Assembly: GCF_013340285.1 (NCBI RefSeq)
Contig: NZ_BLVO01000012.1
Coordinates: 558,001-622,000, forward strand
From: Desulfovibrio subterraneus
GTDB taxonomy: Bacteria > Desulfobacterota > Desulfovibrionia > Desulfovibrionales > Desulfovibrionaceae
Length of the DNA: 64,000 nucleotides
Reading direction: 5' to 3'
Shown here: positions 35,952 to 44,606 of the stretch, one piece after another
Position numbering within the stretch: position 1 is the first letter of the stretch
How the letters are laid out: every line of letters starts with the position of its first letter
Position numbers and translations under genes: made by a program
The notes under the pieces: model-generated
The model's database searches: none
The model's input: only the letters and a program-made list of their open reading frames with translations
Told to the model about the DNA's origin: nothing

Positions 35952-35981
35952 CGTATATCCTGTGTTTTTCATATTTGTCAA
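35952..35981 (-). promoter_or_regulatory. Promoter of the symporter leader
   Basis: On the minus strand TTGACA (35976-35981) and ATATAC/TATACG (35952-35958) are 17-18 bases apart. Transcription would begin at about the leader ATG, so the leader could be translated leaderless; a second promoter further upstream is possible (see the repeat at 36009). Confidence 0.6.
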
Positions 35982-36008
35982 GTTCGACATGGAAGAAAGA
36001 AGCGCAGT

Positions 36009-36041
36009 GTTTGAAATTATAATGGTGCAGCTCTTTCAAAC
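36009..36041. promoter_or_regulatory. Inverted repeat overlapping a TATAAT
   Basis: GTTTGAAA (36009-36016) and TTTCAAAC (36034-36041) are perfect inverted halves. On the minus strand the sequence between contains TATAAT (read leftward), so a regulator could control a second promoter for the symporter leader. The regulator is unknown. Confidence 0.4.
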
Positions 36042-36076
36042 GGGTGCTGTGCTGATGTCGGAGACAGAAAAAGGAA

Positions 36077-36098
36077 AAGGCCGGAGTATTCCGGCCTT
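36077..36098 (-). terminator. Terminator-like hairpin
   Basis: AAGGCCGGA and TCCGGCCTT pair around GTAT, and the minus strand continues with a T-rich run. It is the first hairpin of this kind downstream of the small lipoprotein gene. The 290 bases between it and the lipoprotein (36099-36389) show only short direct repeats and a CAGCCCG/CGGGCTG hairpin. Confidence 0.6.
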
Positions 36099-36389
36099 CC
36101 GTTTCGGATGTCCTTCCCGCGAGCAGGTGTCGCCCCCCTGAGTGCGGCACTGTCGCGTGTGGGAAAGTGCGATCAGGCGCTTCGGGATCACCCTTAACTA
36201 TCGTAGGGGCCAACCATGCACCAGTGCGTGAGGCAGGTTTGCCGCCTTTCTGCGCATGGTCTCGCCGCCCTTCAGGTCACTTCAAGTCACTTCTGACGAC
36301 CAGTGCCGACGGCCACTTCAGATGATCCTTCAGCCAGCCGGTTCAGGCCTCAGCCCGCGTTCGGGCTGGTTCCGTCTGAAGGGGGTGCG

Positions 36390-36548
36390 TTATTCGAACA
36401 GCTTCTTGGCCTGTTCCTTGGCGCTGTCCACCGCCTCATCTATCTTCTTGCCTGCCTTTTCGGCGGGGCCTTCTTCCTTGCAGCCCGCGAGGGGCAGAGC
36501 AAAGGAGAGCAACAGCATGGATACGAGCAGAATTCTGGCAAAACTCAT
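36390..36548 (-). CDS. Small lipoprotein (52 aa)
   Basis: This short ORF, absent from long-ORF lists, starts at 36548 with GGAG upstream. MSFARILLVSMLLLSFALPL is a signal sequence, followed by the lipobox LAGC with the modified Cys at residue 23. The mature part of 30 residues is highly charged (KEEGPAEKAGKKIDEAVD) and likely one amphipathic helix. It resembles entericidin/Lpp-like small envelope lipoproteins, but the family is not recognised. It sits between the ABC ATPase and the symporter operon. Confidence 0.78.
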   Translation of the reverse strand: MSFARILLVSMLLLSFALPLAGCKEEGPAEKAGKKIDEAVDSAKEQAKKLFE

Positions 36549-36749
36549 TCGTCTTCTCCGTCAATTCACAGTATATCCGGCCGTTTTATCCGTTGCCGGA
36601 TAAAGAACGCCGGAGGTTGATAACAGGAGCCGGCCTGATTGCAGGATGCTCCTTGCCAATACCATATACGTTCCCGTGGCTGCACAGGTCACACGGATTC
36701 GCAAAAAAACTGAAATAGGGCGTGCTGGTCCCCTATGCGGGGCCGCCGG

Positions 36750-37445
36750 TCACAGGGCTGTGTCGTCAACAACATGACCGTCGGCAAACTCGATGCGCCT
36801 TGCTGCTCTTGCTGCGGTTTGCGGATCGTGGGTGACAATCACCACCGTCTTGCCTGCTGCATTGATAGAGGCAAACAGGTCCAGAATATCCTTGCCGGTT
36901 GTGGTGTCCAGCTGACCGGTGGGTTCGTCTGCCAGAAGCAGCGGCGGGTCGTTGAGCAGAGCCCGTGCAAGGGCAACGCGCTGTTGCTGGCCGCCGGAAA
37001 GGCTGGATGGCTTGAAGTGCATGCGGTCAGAGAGTCCCACCCGCTCCAGCAGAGATTCAGCCCGTTCGCGCAGCGCCTTGCTCCCCGTGTCACCATAGAG
37101 CCCGGGCAGCATTACGTTATCCAGCGCAGTGGCATAGGGGATGAGGTAGAAACTTTGGAACACCATGCCCACAAGGGTGTTGCGGGCGGCGCTGCGGGTG
37201 TCGTCGTCCATGCCTGCCGTATCCGTGCCGTCAAGATAGTAATGGCCGGCGCTCGGCGAATCAAGCAGTGCCAGAAGGTGCAGCAGCGTGGATTTGCCGG
37301 AACCGGAAGCGCCCTGAATGGCCACCATCTCACCATGCCCGATGCGCATATCAAGCGGTTTCACGGCCTCCACAATCAGGTCTCCCTGACGAAAGGTGCG
37401 GGTCAGCGCTTCGGTCCGCACCACATATGGCGATTCGGTTCCCAT
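36750..37445 (-). CDS. ABC exporter ATP-binding protein (MacB/LolD type)
   Basis: A complete ABC ATPase of 231 residues. Walker [10 protein letters not shown] is at residues 46-54, the Q-loop is [11 protein letters not shown], the signature is [15 protein letters not shown], Walker [10 protein letters not shown], and the H-loop VIVTHDP. The family powers tripartite MacAB-type export or LolCDE-type lipoprotein release. The adaptor gene overlaps its ATG, and the two permeases lie downstream past the symporter genes. Confidence 0.93.
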   Translation of the reverse strand: MGTESPYVVRTEALTRTFRQGDLIVEAVKPLDMRIGHGEMVAIQGASGSGKSTLLHLLALLDSPSAGHYYLDGTDTAGMDDDTRSAARNTLVGMVFQSFYLIPYATALDNVMLPGLYGDTGSKALRERAESLLERVGLSDRMHFKPSSLSGGQQQRVALARALLNDPPLLLADEPTGQLDTTTGKDILDLFASINAAGKTVVIVTHDPQTAARAARRIEFADGHVVDDTAL

Positions 37446-38683
37446 TACGGCTTCTTCTTTTTGGCGGCTGCGGTGGGCAGTATGATTTTTACGGCCACTT
37501 CATCCCCCTGCGAAAGGCCCTCAAGCACTTCGCTTGCCGTCTGTCCCTGCAGGCCGAGCTTGGGCCGGGTGCGCCGCACACTGCCGTCGGCCTCCTTCAC
37601 AAAGACAAACTGCTCGCCGTCCACCCATTTGAGGGCGTCGTTGGGCAAAACCAGCACATCGGGCTTTTCTTGAACCACCACGGTACACTGTGTTGTCATC
37701 TCCGGTCGCAGCTGCGAAGCCGTTTCCGGCGCAAGACGGACAAGGGCCTGATAGTAGACGATGTTGTCGCGGATTTCCGGCTCCGGATAGATCTGGTTCA
37801 CCGTACCCGTGAACACATGGTCGGGGTAGGCGTCCACACGAAACTCCACGGGCATGCCGGAACGTATGCGGCCCACGTCGGTTTCATCCACGTATATCCA
37901 CATTTCAAGGCGGGTGGGATCAAGAATGGTTATGAGGTTGGCCACTTCAAAACCGGCAACCACCGTCTCGCCGGTCTGGGCGGCAACCTGACTCACCACG
38001 CCGTCTATGGGCGCATAAATGGTGGTATAGGTAATGCGCACCTGAACGGATTCCAGAGTGGCCTGTGCTGCTGCAACCGCTTCGCGGGCCTTTTTGGCTT
38101 CCAGCCGGTATTCGGTTTCCAGCCGCTTGAGCGTTGCGGCTCTGGCTTTTTGCGTGTTCTGCGAAACGGTGTGCTTCTGGCGGGCATCATCAAGGCTGTC
38201 CTGAGAATCCAGCTTCTGCTCCACCAGCGCTTTCTTGCGTTTCAGGCTGAGTTGCAGATATTCGCCCTCGGCCTGCGAAGCCTTGAGCTGTGCTCGTGCC
38301 TCGTTGATTTGCAGGGGATAGACCGTTTCCACGCGTGTCTGCTCAGCCTCGGCTTTGCGCAGCGTGGCTTCGGCCTCGGCAAGGCTGGCCTGCTGTTCGC
38401 GGTCGTCAATTTCCGCGATCAGGTCCCCCTTTTTCACGGTATCTCCCACGCGGACATACATCTTCTTTATCAGGCCGGTGGCGCGGCTGCCTGTTTTCAC
38501 TATGGCGCCCACCTCGGGCTTGATAATGCCTGTTGCCTCCAGCGTGGCCCGCACGGTGCCTTTTTCAAGTAGTGCCGTTTTCAGCACTTTCGTTTCCTGC
38601 GCGGTTCTGCCGGACTGCCAGTACCATGCACCCGCGCCGAGAGCGAGAAGGATGAGAATGAGTATGATAAGTCGGTTCCGCAT
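37445..38683 (-). CDS. Periplasmic adaptor (MacA/HlyD-type membrane fusion protein)
   Basis: An adaptor of 412 residues. A single N-terminal anchor (LIILILILLALGAGAWYW) precedes a lipoyl/biotinyl half motif (VRVGDTVKKGDLIAEID), a long coiled-coil hairpin at about residues 95-215 (Ala/Glu/Lys/Gln-rich), the second lipoyl half (TIYAPIDGVVSQ), a beta-barrel and a C-terminal membrane-proximal region. It would link the inner-membrane exporter to an outer-membrane duct, which is not encoded here. It shares one base with the ATPase gene. Confidence 0.92.
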   Translation of the reverse strand: MRNRLIILILILLALGAGAWYWQSGRTAQETKVLKTALLEKGTVRATLEATGIIKPEVGAIVKTGSRATGLIKKMYVRVGDTVKKGDLIAEIDDREQQASLAEAEATLRKAEAEQTRVETVYPLQINEARAQLKASQAEGEYLQLSLKRKKALVEQKLDSQDSLDDARQKHTVSQNTQKARAATLKRLETEYRLEAKKAREAVAAAQATLESVQVRITYTTIYAPIDGVVSQVAAQTGETVVAGFEVANLITILDPTRLEMWIYVDETDVGRIRSGMPVEFRVDAYPDHVFTGTVNQIYPEPEIRDNIVYYQALVRLAPETASQLRPEMTTQCTVVVQEKPDVLVLPNDALKWVDGEQFVFVKEADGSVRRTRPKLGLQGQTASEVLEGLSQGDEVAVKIILPTAAAKKKKP

Positions 38684-38824
38684 GCGTTACCCATGTTTGG
38701 TCAGAATTGGTGCGCATGCTGCCTGACGCGTATCCCCATGGCGGCGCACGTGACGCATACTATAATACACGATGCTGGTAAGGCCACCCCTCAAATGCAT
38801 AATGATTCCTGATTTGCAAAAAGA

Positions 38825-38850
38825 GGGCGGAGCGCCTGTGCGCCCCGCCC
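38825..38850 (-). terminator. Terminator of the gene at 38881
   Basis: GGGCGG and CCGCCC with an inner GCGC/GCGC stem form an imperfect hairpin, followed on the minus strand by TCTTTTT. It lies 30 bases after the stop codon of the 38881-39780 gene. Confidence 0.65.
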
Positions 38851-38880
38851 CCTGCATAGCGAATCTGGCTGGTGTCAGCG

Positions 38881-39780
38881 CTATATGTCCACCACTTCGC
38901 ATTCCATGCACTTCTCGCCATCCACGAAGCGGATGCCGAAGTTGGCCCAGAAGGCTTCCATAAGGTCAATGCCGTCGGAAAGGTCCACGGCGTCTTCCTG
39001 ATACTTGTAGCGGAAATATTCGAGAAAGGCGCGGGTGTTGTTGTTCAGCATGGGCGCTTCCGCGATGAGTGATTCCTTTTCCCGCAGGTTTTCATAATGG
39101 TCCATGGTCGCATAGGCGAATATGATGGAGTAGGAAAGCTGGGCTATCTTGCCGCGCACGGCACCCAGAAAGTCGTTGATGATCTGGTTCTCACGGTATT
39201 CCATGATCTGGAAACGGAACCAGTCGTAATATTCCGCCTTGTTGCGGATAATGGCAAGGCTGCCCAGCAGCGAGCGTTCAAGATCCTGTTTTGCAAGCTC
39301 GGAAAGCTCTTCTTTCAGCACCTCGCGCAGCACGGCATCGCGGAATTCAAAGGATTTGCGGGCGGCGCTGTACTGGTCATACAGCTGGTACAGGTTCATG
39401 AAATAGTTGGCATATCTGTCCAGCTTGTGGCGGGTGAGCACAGGGAAATGGCCCTTGTTCACCAGCAGCGAGAACTCGTGCCAGTAAATGGCAAAGCGGA
39501 TGTGGTTGTCGTAGGCGGCAGAGTAGATGTTCGGGTGAAAGAGCAGCACATGGCCCTGCGGCGTGAAAATGGCCTTGGATACCGGCTCCATGCCGGGAAC
39601 GGACTTGTAGGTGCCGGCTTTCTGCAGTTCTGTGACTTTGGCATCGAAATCTTTGGGAACAATGATCTCCCGAATGCGGAACGCCATGGTGTAATGCTTG
39701 GAAGCTTCACCCAGCATTCCGAGTTCATTGATGATTTCCTGCTGCTGTTCTCTGGTGCCGATTTCTACGGTGATTTGCAT
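38881..39780 (-). CDS. Conserved-looking protein of unknown function
   Basis: A soluble-looking protein of 299 residues, of no family I recognise. The first 100 residues are mixed alpha/beta (MQITVEIGTREQQQEI; a second strand set around QGHVLLFHPNIYSA). The rest is helical, with regular charged helices such as LREVLKEELSELAKQ and LSYSIIFAYATMDHYE. It ends CMECEVVDI, with two Cys near the C-terminus. There are no membrane segments or signal peptide. It stands alone between the exporter adaptor and the Hsp20 genes. Confidence 0.7.
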   Translation of the reverse strand: MQITVEIGTREQQQEIINELGMLGEASKHYTMAFRIREIIVPKDFDAKVTELQKAGTYKSVPGMEPVSKAIFTPQGHVLLFHPNIYSAAYDNHIRFAIYWHEFSLLVNKGHFPVLTRHKLDRYANYFMNLYQLYDQYSAARKSFEFRDAVLREVLKEELSELAKQDLERSLLGSLAIIRNKAEYYDWFRFQIMEYRENQIINDFLGAVRGKIAQLSYSIIFAYATMDHYENLREKESLIAEAPMLNNNTRAFLEYFRYKYQEDAVDLSDGIDLMEAFWANFGIRFVDGEKCMECEVVDI

Positions 39781-40046
39781 GGAGTCTCCCTTTCACGAAA
39801 ATTCGCGGGCAACCGCCCCGCGCGTTTTGGGTATACCGTCATGCCTTCGCCCGCAAGCAGAAAAGGGGAAAAGGGCTCCCATCCGGCCGCTGCCGTCAAA
39901 GTCTCGATGTATGCTGTGTAAAAGTTTTCCACATGGTAATGATGTGTAATTAAGTGTCAAAGTGGTATTGACAGCCTTTGCATGTGCATTACTTCAAGAG
40001 CGAAATAACACGAAGAGTCCATTCCGGACTCAAAGGAGGTGCCCAT

Positions 40047-40481
40047 ATGGTTATCGATTTCAGTTCCCTGTATGACTTCCCCAAAGAGGTGGAGCGCTTC
40101 TTTGACGATGTGGCCCGCTTCCGCAGGGGTGGCATGGGCGGGGTCGGATTCCCGCTTCTCAATATCGCCGAGGACGAAGGTAATTATTATGTGGAAATCA
40201 GCGTCCCCGGTGTGGACCCGAAGGAAGTGGAGCTGACCCTCACTGAGAAGAGCCTGATCATCAAGGGTGAGCGCAAAGCCGGTGAAGGTCGTTTCCTGCG
40301 GCAGGAACGTCCCGCAGGTACCTTCCAGCGGGTGCTCTCGCTCAATGTTCCCGTCGAGCGTGACAAGGTCATCGCCTCGGGTGCAGATGGCATTCTGAGA
40401 GTTGCACTTCCCAAGGCAGAAAGTGTGAAACCCCGCAAGATATCCATAACCGCCGCTGACAACAGGGCGATTGAAGTCTAA
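40047..40481 (+). CDS. Small heat-shock protein Hsp20
   Basis: Alpha-crystallin-type chaperone, 144 residues from MVIDFSSLY (40047), with AAGGAGGT upstream; the frame from 39978 is not used. The alpha-crystallin domain runs from about residue 38 (LNIAEDEGNYYVEISVPGVD) to residue 140, with the GERKAGEG loop and GILRVALPKAE (the GVL-type motif). It is followed after 11 bases by a second Hsp20. TGTCAA/TTGACA inverted repeats (39955-39973) lie upstream and may hold the -35 region. Confidence 0.93.
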   Translation: MVIDFSSLYDFPKEVERFFDDVARFRRGGMGGVGFPLLNIAEDEGNYYVEISVPGVDPKEVELTLTEKSLIIKGERKAGEGRFLRQERPAGTFQRVLSLNVPVERDKVIASGADGILRVALPKAESVKPRKISITAADNRAIEV

Positions 40482-40492
40482 GGAGGCCGGAC

Positions 40493-40855
40493 ATGAAGAA
40501 TGAAGTAGCAAAGACCGAAACGGCGCTGCGGCGTATTGTTCCCGCCTCCGATATTGTGGAACGGGAAGAAGGATTCCATGTGATACTGGATATCCCCGGT
40601 GTGACGCGCGAGGCTCTTTCCATCGAGATTGAGGAAAACGAACTTACTGTGACCGGCAGGGCTGAGCGGCAGGCAGATTCCGCTCTGCGACGCATCCATA
40701 CGGAATTCGGCCCTGTGGAGTTTGCCCGCACCTTCACCCTTACCGACATGGTGGACAGGGACAAGGTGACTGCCTCGCTCGCCAACGGTGTGCTGGAACT
40801 CTATCTGCCCCGCGCAGAGGCTGCAAAGCCCCGCAGGATAGAGGTCAACGCCTAG
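40493..40855 (+). CDS. Small heat-shock protein Hsp20, second copy
   Basis: A 120-residue alpha-crystallin-domain protein. It has EGFHVILDIPGVTREAL, the ERQADSALRR loop and NGVLELYLPRAE. It differs from the first copy in the N-terminal arm and loops, so the two probably form hetero-oligomers as in other bacterial sHsp pairs. Both are in one transcript ended by the terminator below. Confidence 0.92.
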   Translation: MKNEVAKTETALRRIVPASDIVEREEGFHVILDIPGVTREALSIEIEENELTVTGRAERQADSALRRIHTEFGPVEFARTFTLTDMVDRDKVTASLANGVLELYLPRAEAAKPRRIEVNA

Positions 40856-40899
40856 AGGCTAGAGAAATCATTCTTTCCGTCTTGGTACAAAATGAATAA

Positions 40900-40928
40900 A
40901 CGTCCGGCTTTTGCCGGACGTTTTTTTT
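40900..40928 (+). terminator. Intrinsic terminator of the Hsp20 pair
   Basis: ACGTCCGGC and GCCGGACGT form the stem with loop TTTT and a run of eight T. Confidence 0.92.
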
Positions 40929-41076
40929 AAAATCATTTTGAAAAGAAACCTGACAGGTATATTGAATAGACAGGTGGGCAGTCTTTACAGCTTATTTTAT
41001 GTAAGGCTGCGGGGGATGGGAGACATGTACCGCAAAGGGGGCCAAAAAATGAGGCATCCCCGGGAGAAGGAACGAG

Positions 41077-42303
41077 ATGAAGCTGCGAGTGCTGTTTGTT
41101 GATGATGAGCCTAACGTGCTGAATGGTTTGCGTCTTGTACTGCGAAGCCTGCGCGACAAGTGGCATATGGCCTTTGCCACAAGTGCCGTGGAAGCATTGG
41201 AGATTCTGGATCGCGAAACCTTTGACGTGATCATTTCCGATATGCGCATGCCCGGTATGGACGGCGGCGACCTGCTGGCCGAGGTGCAGAAAAGGCATCC
41301 GCACATGCTGCGTATCATCCTGTCCGGCTATTCCGATCAGGTCATGATAATGAAGACGGTTAAACCCGCACACCAGTTCCTTTCCAAGCCGTGCAATCAC
41401 ATTGAACTGCAGGAAGTGGTAGAGCGCTCCATGCAGCTCAGGGGAGTGCTGGGCAACGAGCATGTGCGTTCCATCCTGTCGGATGTGGAGGCACTGCCGT
41501 CGCTGCCGGAAGCCTATCAGGCACTGGAGACCGAGCTGGGCAGGGAGAATCCTTCGCTGGAATACATCGGCGATATCATTGAGCAGGATCTGGGGCTCAC
41601 CGCTTCACTGCTCAAGCTGGTAAACTCTTCATTCTTCGGCTTGCGCCGTCATGTCTCCAGTCCGCATCAGGCCGTGGTTCTTCTGGGTACGGAAACCGTC
41701 AAGAGCCTTATGCTGATCATTGAGCTGGTAAAACGTTTTCATGTGAAGGAATCGCTGCATGTAGATGCCACTCTGCTCTGGGAGCACAGCACCTTCACCG
41801 GGCATCTGGCCCGATGCATAGCGGCCAAGTGCCAGAAATCAAAAGATGTTGTGGATAACGCTTTTATTGCCGGTTTGCTGCACGATGTGGGCAAACTGGT
41901 GCTGCTTACCCGTTTTGAAGATGAATATATGCAGGTGCTGGACCTGGTACGCAATACCGACATGTATATTCTGCATGCCGAGCAGCAGGTTTTTGGAACC
42001 ACCCATGCGGAAATGGGGGCGTATCTACTTGCACTGTGGGGGCTGCCTGCTCCGGTGGTGGAGGCTGTGCTTCTGCACGATGCTCCCGGCATTCCCGCAG
42101 AATCGGGTTTTACGGCTCTTGCCGCAGTGCATGTGGCAAATGTGCTCGACCGGCAGATGCGCATCGTGCACGAAGGGTACAAGGTGCCGCAGTTTGACAT
42201 GGACTATCTCAAAGCCGCAGGCCTGGATCAGAGAATTGCGGAACTGAGCGAACTGTGCCGCGAAATGATCGAATCTGACGACGGCAAAACCTGCATTTCA
42301 TGA
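41077..42303 (+). CDS. Response regulator with HDOD domain
   Basis: 408 residues. A receiver domain at residues 1-120 has VLFVDDEP, the phospho-acceptor Asp in VIISDMRMPGMDG, and the switch Lys in QFLSKPCNH. An HDOD domain (about 140-345) has PSLPEAYQALE and the HD-like GLLHDVGK, but the usual second HD ligands are incomplete, as in HDOD proteins. It has no DNA-binding domain. It probably acts by protein-protein interaction or nucleotide signalling. A related HDOD protein is at 54371. Confidence 0.92.
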   Translation: MKLRVLFVDDEPNVLNGLRLVLRSLRDKWHMAFATSAVEALEILDRETFDVIISDMRMPGMDGGDLLAEVQKRHPHMLRIILSGYSDQVMIMKTVKPAHQFLSKPCNHIELQEVVERSMQLRGVLGNEHVRSILSDVEALPSLPEAYQALETELGRENPSLEYIGDIIEQDLGLTASLLKLVNSSFFGLRRHVSSPHQAVVLLGTETVKSLMLIIELVKRFHVKESLHVDATLLWEHSTFTGHLARCIAAKCQKSKDVVDNAFIAGLLHDVGKLVLLTRFEDEYMQVLDLVRNTDMYILHAEQQVFGTTHAEMGAYLLALWGLPAPVVEAVLLHDAPGIPAESGFTALAAVHVANVLDRQMRIVHEGYKVPQFDMDYLKAAGLDQRIAELSELCREMIESDDGKTCIS

Positions 42304-42508
42304 TGGAGGAAAGGTAGTCGAGGCTTTTAGGGGTGTCCTTTTCTCTGTTTATTCCTTCAGGCGCTCTTGCTAACCCGCTCAGCTTGTTGCTGTAATTGCC
42401 ATCTTCTATACGGGCGGAACGCGGCCCGCAGAGGAAAAGCACCTTCTTTCGGGGTTGCCATGCCTGAGGCAAATCTGTATTGTCCCCCCCTTCGCGTAAC
42501 AGACATCA

Positions 42509-42538
42509 GCCGCAGGTTCGGCCTGTGGTTTTTTTTTT
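42509..42538 (+). terminator. Intrinsic terminator
   Basis: CCGCAGG and CCTGTGG pair (with one G-T pair) around a TTCG-type loop, followed by about ten T. It ends a transcript that may include the 205-base stretch after the response-regulator gene. A 29-codon ORF (42460-42549) runs through it but its FFF comes from the T run and it is not supported. Confidence 0.75.
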
Positions 42539-42582
42539 CCCGTTGGTAAAATTTTGCATCACAGCCAAAGAGATCGAGAGTT

Positions 42583-43092
42583 ATGATAACGAAAGAACTG
42601 TCTGCTGGCGGCCGCATAGAAACAACTTGCTCCCGCTGTAACGATATCACCGGTCACGTCATTGTGGCCATGGTGGGAGACGTCATCGTCAAGGTTGAAT
42701 GTCAGGCTTGCGGCAGTGTCCATAAGTACAGAGAGATTCGTAAACCCAAGCTGAAGTCCGAGACCTCCGGTGTGCGCAGGGTCCGCCACGGCGAATCCAG
42801 GGAACAGGCGGTGTCACAGGCGCGTTCCGAGGCTGCCAAGAAGGCCGCCCAGACCCGCGCCAACCAGCGCGCCCAGCAGGAAGCGGAAGCCGTGATGATT
42901 GCATGGAAGTCGGTCATCGTTTCCAAGGGCACCAACGATGCCCGCCCCTACACCATGCGCGAAAGCTACGCTGCCGGAGATATTGTGGATCACCCCACCT
43001 TCGGCATGGGCGAAGTGCAGAGTGTAACCCGCCCCGATAAGATGGAAGTGCTTTTCAAGGAAGGCGTGAAGGTGCTGCGCTGCACTCTGTAG
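42583..43092 (+). CDS. Zinc-ribbon protein with a CarD-like end
   Basis: A 169-residue protein. Two Cys pairs, TTCSRCND at about residue 15 and ECQACGS at about 39, form a zinc ribbon. A long basic helix of Ala/Arg/Gln (about 70-105) follows. The C-terminal segment YAAGDIVDHPTFGMGEVQSV resembles the RNAP-interacting start of CarD-like domains. A role in transcription or nucleic-acid binding is plausible. I do not recognise a named family. Confidence 0.72.
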   Translation: MITKELSAGGRIETTCSRCNDITGHVIVAMVGDVIVKVECQACGSVHKYREIRKPKLKSETSGVRRVRHGESREQAVSQARSEAAKKAAQTRANQRAQQEAEAVMIAWKSVIVSKGTNDARPYTMRESYAAGDIVDHPTFGMGEVQSVTRPDKMEVLFKEGVKVLRCTL

Positions 43093-43150
43093 CGTCACCT
43101 GTCGCGTTTTTCTGCCGGGCCGGAAAACGGCCGGAAGACAAGGCAGAGAT

Positions 43151-43186
43151 AAGGGCAGCGGAGTTCCGCTGCCCTTTTTTATTGGT
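43151..43186 (+). terminator. Intrinsic terminator
   Basis: AAGGGCAGCGGA and TCCGCTGCCCTT pair around GT, followed by six T. It isolates the zinc-ribbon gene from the phage-like operon that converges on it. Confidence 0.92.
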
Positions 43187-43188
43187 AC

Positions 43189-43611
43189 CTACTGCCACTG
43201 AACCCGTTCGGCTTCGTAACGCGGGGTGTTTCTTCCTGCGTTGCTGACAATTCTCCGCTCATCGCGGCTGCCGGGGAATGGCGGCCTGAACCATGCCAGC
43301 AGACTTTCGGCGGATGCCCGGTAAATGCCGTCCGAGCATCTGCGGGCGGGAAAGGCTTCTTCCCGTATCCAGCGTTTTATGGTCTGGGGGCCGGCACCCA
43401 CGGCCTTGCCTATGGCCTGCAGTCCCACGAATACCGGCACGGCACGGTGTACGGGCATGCCCGGTTGCAGTCTTGCCATGTCGTCGTTCCAGCGGTCGGG
43501 TTCCCGCATGGCGGTCCATTCGCCGTTGCCGTGACGGCAGTCTTCGCCCGACACGGGCCGTAAGCACGGGGTTGCTGTGCAGGCAGGTGGCTGCGGCATT
43601 TCCCTAGGCAT
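43189..43611 (-). CDS. Small helix-turn-helix protein (phage-like)
   Basis: 140 residues from MPREMPQPP (43611), with GGGAGGTG upstream. The C-terminal half contains an excisionase/MerR-like HTH: VGLQAIGKAVGAGPQTIKRW, followed by REEAFPARRCSDGIYRAS. The N-terminal half is Pro-rich and has no pattern. The gene overlaps the M15 peptidase gene by 8 bases. It is the last gene of the leftward phage-like operon. Confidence 0.68.
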   Translation of the reverse strand: MPREMPQPPACTATPCLRPVSGEDCRHGNGEWTAMREPDRWNDDMARLQPGMPVHRAVPVFVGLQAIGKAVGAGPQTIKRWIREEAFPARRCSDGIYRASAESLLAWFRPPFPGSRDERRIVSNAGRNTPRYEAERVQWQ

Positions 43612-44110
43612 GGGCTGCACCTCCCGATATTGCCCCGGCGGTTGATCGGGCGATCGGCTTGGCTTTGCCGGAAGGCCCGCCGACAACAAGCACTCCCATG
43701 CCTTCACGATCATGATTGCCGGTGTCGAAATGAAACCAGCTCATGCCGTCAAATGCCTCGATGCGGCGTATGGCGGCAAAGCACGGTGCCTCAGGCTCTC
43801 TTTCCATATCCTGCCGTACTTCTTCTGCGGTTATGCGGGTGAACTTGCAGTCAAAGGCTCTTCCCAGTTTATGTTGCGACAGGGCTGCCCCCTCGGGGCA
43901 GTCCCATGCCCGCCAGCCGGAGTTCTTGAACTGTCCGCCCGCATGCCAGTTGTTCACGACTATGGGGCCGTAGCGGTGGCGCAGGGCATCCAGTGTGCGC
44001 AGGGCTTCCATATCAAAGAGCATGAACAGCTTGTGCGGGGCGTGCCGCCACCGGGCATGCATGTCCGGCGGTACAAGTTCCTCTATGCGGAAGTGGATAG
44101 GGGTATACAT
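43604..44110 (-). CDS. M15-family peptidoglycan peptidase (endolysin-like)
   Basis: 168 residues from MYTPIHFRIEEL (44110), with an AGGAGG site. The zinc-site pattern of D-Ala-D-Ala carboxypeptidase-like M15 enzymes is present: SQHKLGRAFDC holds His and Asp ligands, and WFHFDTG the second His. Such proteins are typical endolysins or phage-tail peptidases. No signal peptide is seen. It overlaps the HTH gene and follows the OB-fold-like gene after 10 bases. Confidence 0.8.
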   Translation of the reverse strand: MYTPIHFRIEELVPPDMHARWRHAPHKLFMLFDMEALRTLDALRHRYGPIVVNNWHAGGQFKNSGWRAWDCPEGAALSQHKLGRAFDCKFTRITAEEVRQDMEREPEAPCFAAIRRIEAFDGMSWFHFDTGNHDREGMGVLVVGGPSGKAKPIARSTAGAISGGAAHA

Positions 44111-44120
44111 GGCATGCCTC

Positions 44121-44606
44121 CTAGTTGGTCCGCAGGCTGTGCACGGCAGAAAGATACACAGGGTAGCGGAATCCCCTGCTTGCCGGAGGAACTCCGTGCT
44201 GTACCGGAAAGGGCACCGCAACCTCCTCTGTAACAATCTGCAGATATTCCGTTTCAAGAGCTGTGAGACAAACCCCTGATTCCGTGGTGCCGAGCGGCAC
44301 CAGGCGGGCTTCTGCCAGCACTGCGTTTCCGGCGGCAAGATGCCCCGCACACCAGCGGGCAGCCTCTCCGCGCACCAGCAGAGGAACCGCCTGGCGCTGG
44401 TCAGGGCGTCGGACAGTTCCGCCGCACGGGGCGGTGCAGCCGGTGGGCATGTCGTCTGCGGCATGCTCATGGACGTGCAGCATGACAATGGCAAATTCGC
44501 CTTGCGAATCGTGGTGCATGTGCGGTGTATCAAGTACCTTGCCCATGAAGGTAGCCCGGCTGGTGTATGGGCCCCCCTGTTGCAGCCTTGTCGCGATCGT
44601 GGCCAT
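44121..44606 (-). CDS. OB-fold-like protein, possibly SSB-like
   Basis: 161 residues from MATIATRLQQG (44606), with GGAGAAGGAA upstream. ATFMGKVLDTP followed by FAIVMLHVHEH and GHLAAGNAVLAEARLVPL gives the strand order of single-stranded-DNA-binding proteins, but the match is only by shape and I do not see a diagnostic motif. It belongs to the leftward phage-like operon. Function is unconfirmed. Confidence 0.5.
   Translation of the reverse strand: MATIATRLQQGGPYTSRATFMGKVLDTPHMHHDSQGEFAIVMLHVHEHAADDMPTGCTAPCGGTVRRPDQRQAVPLLVRGEAARWCAGHLAAGNAVLAEARLVPLGTTESGVCLTALETEYLQIVTEEVAVPFPVQHGVPPASRGFRYPVYLSAVHSLRTN

Noticed and set aside
42460-42549. A 29-codon leader-peptide-like ORF over a terminator
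   Set aside because: Its FFF is simply the terminator T run and no alternative pairing for attenuation was found.
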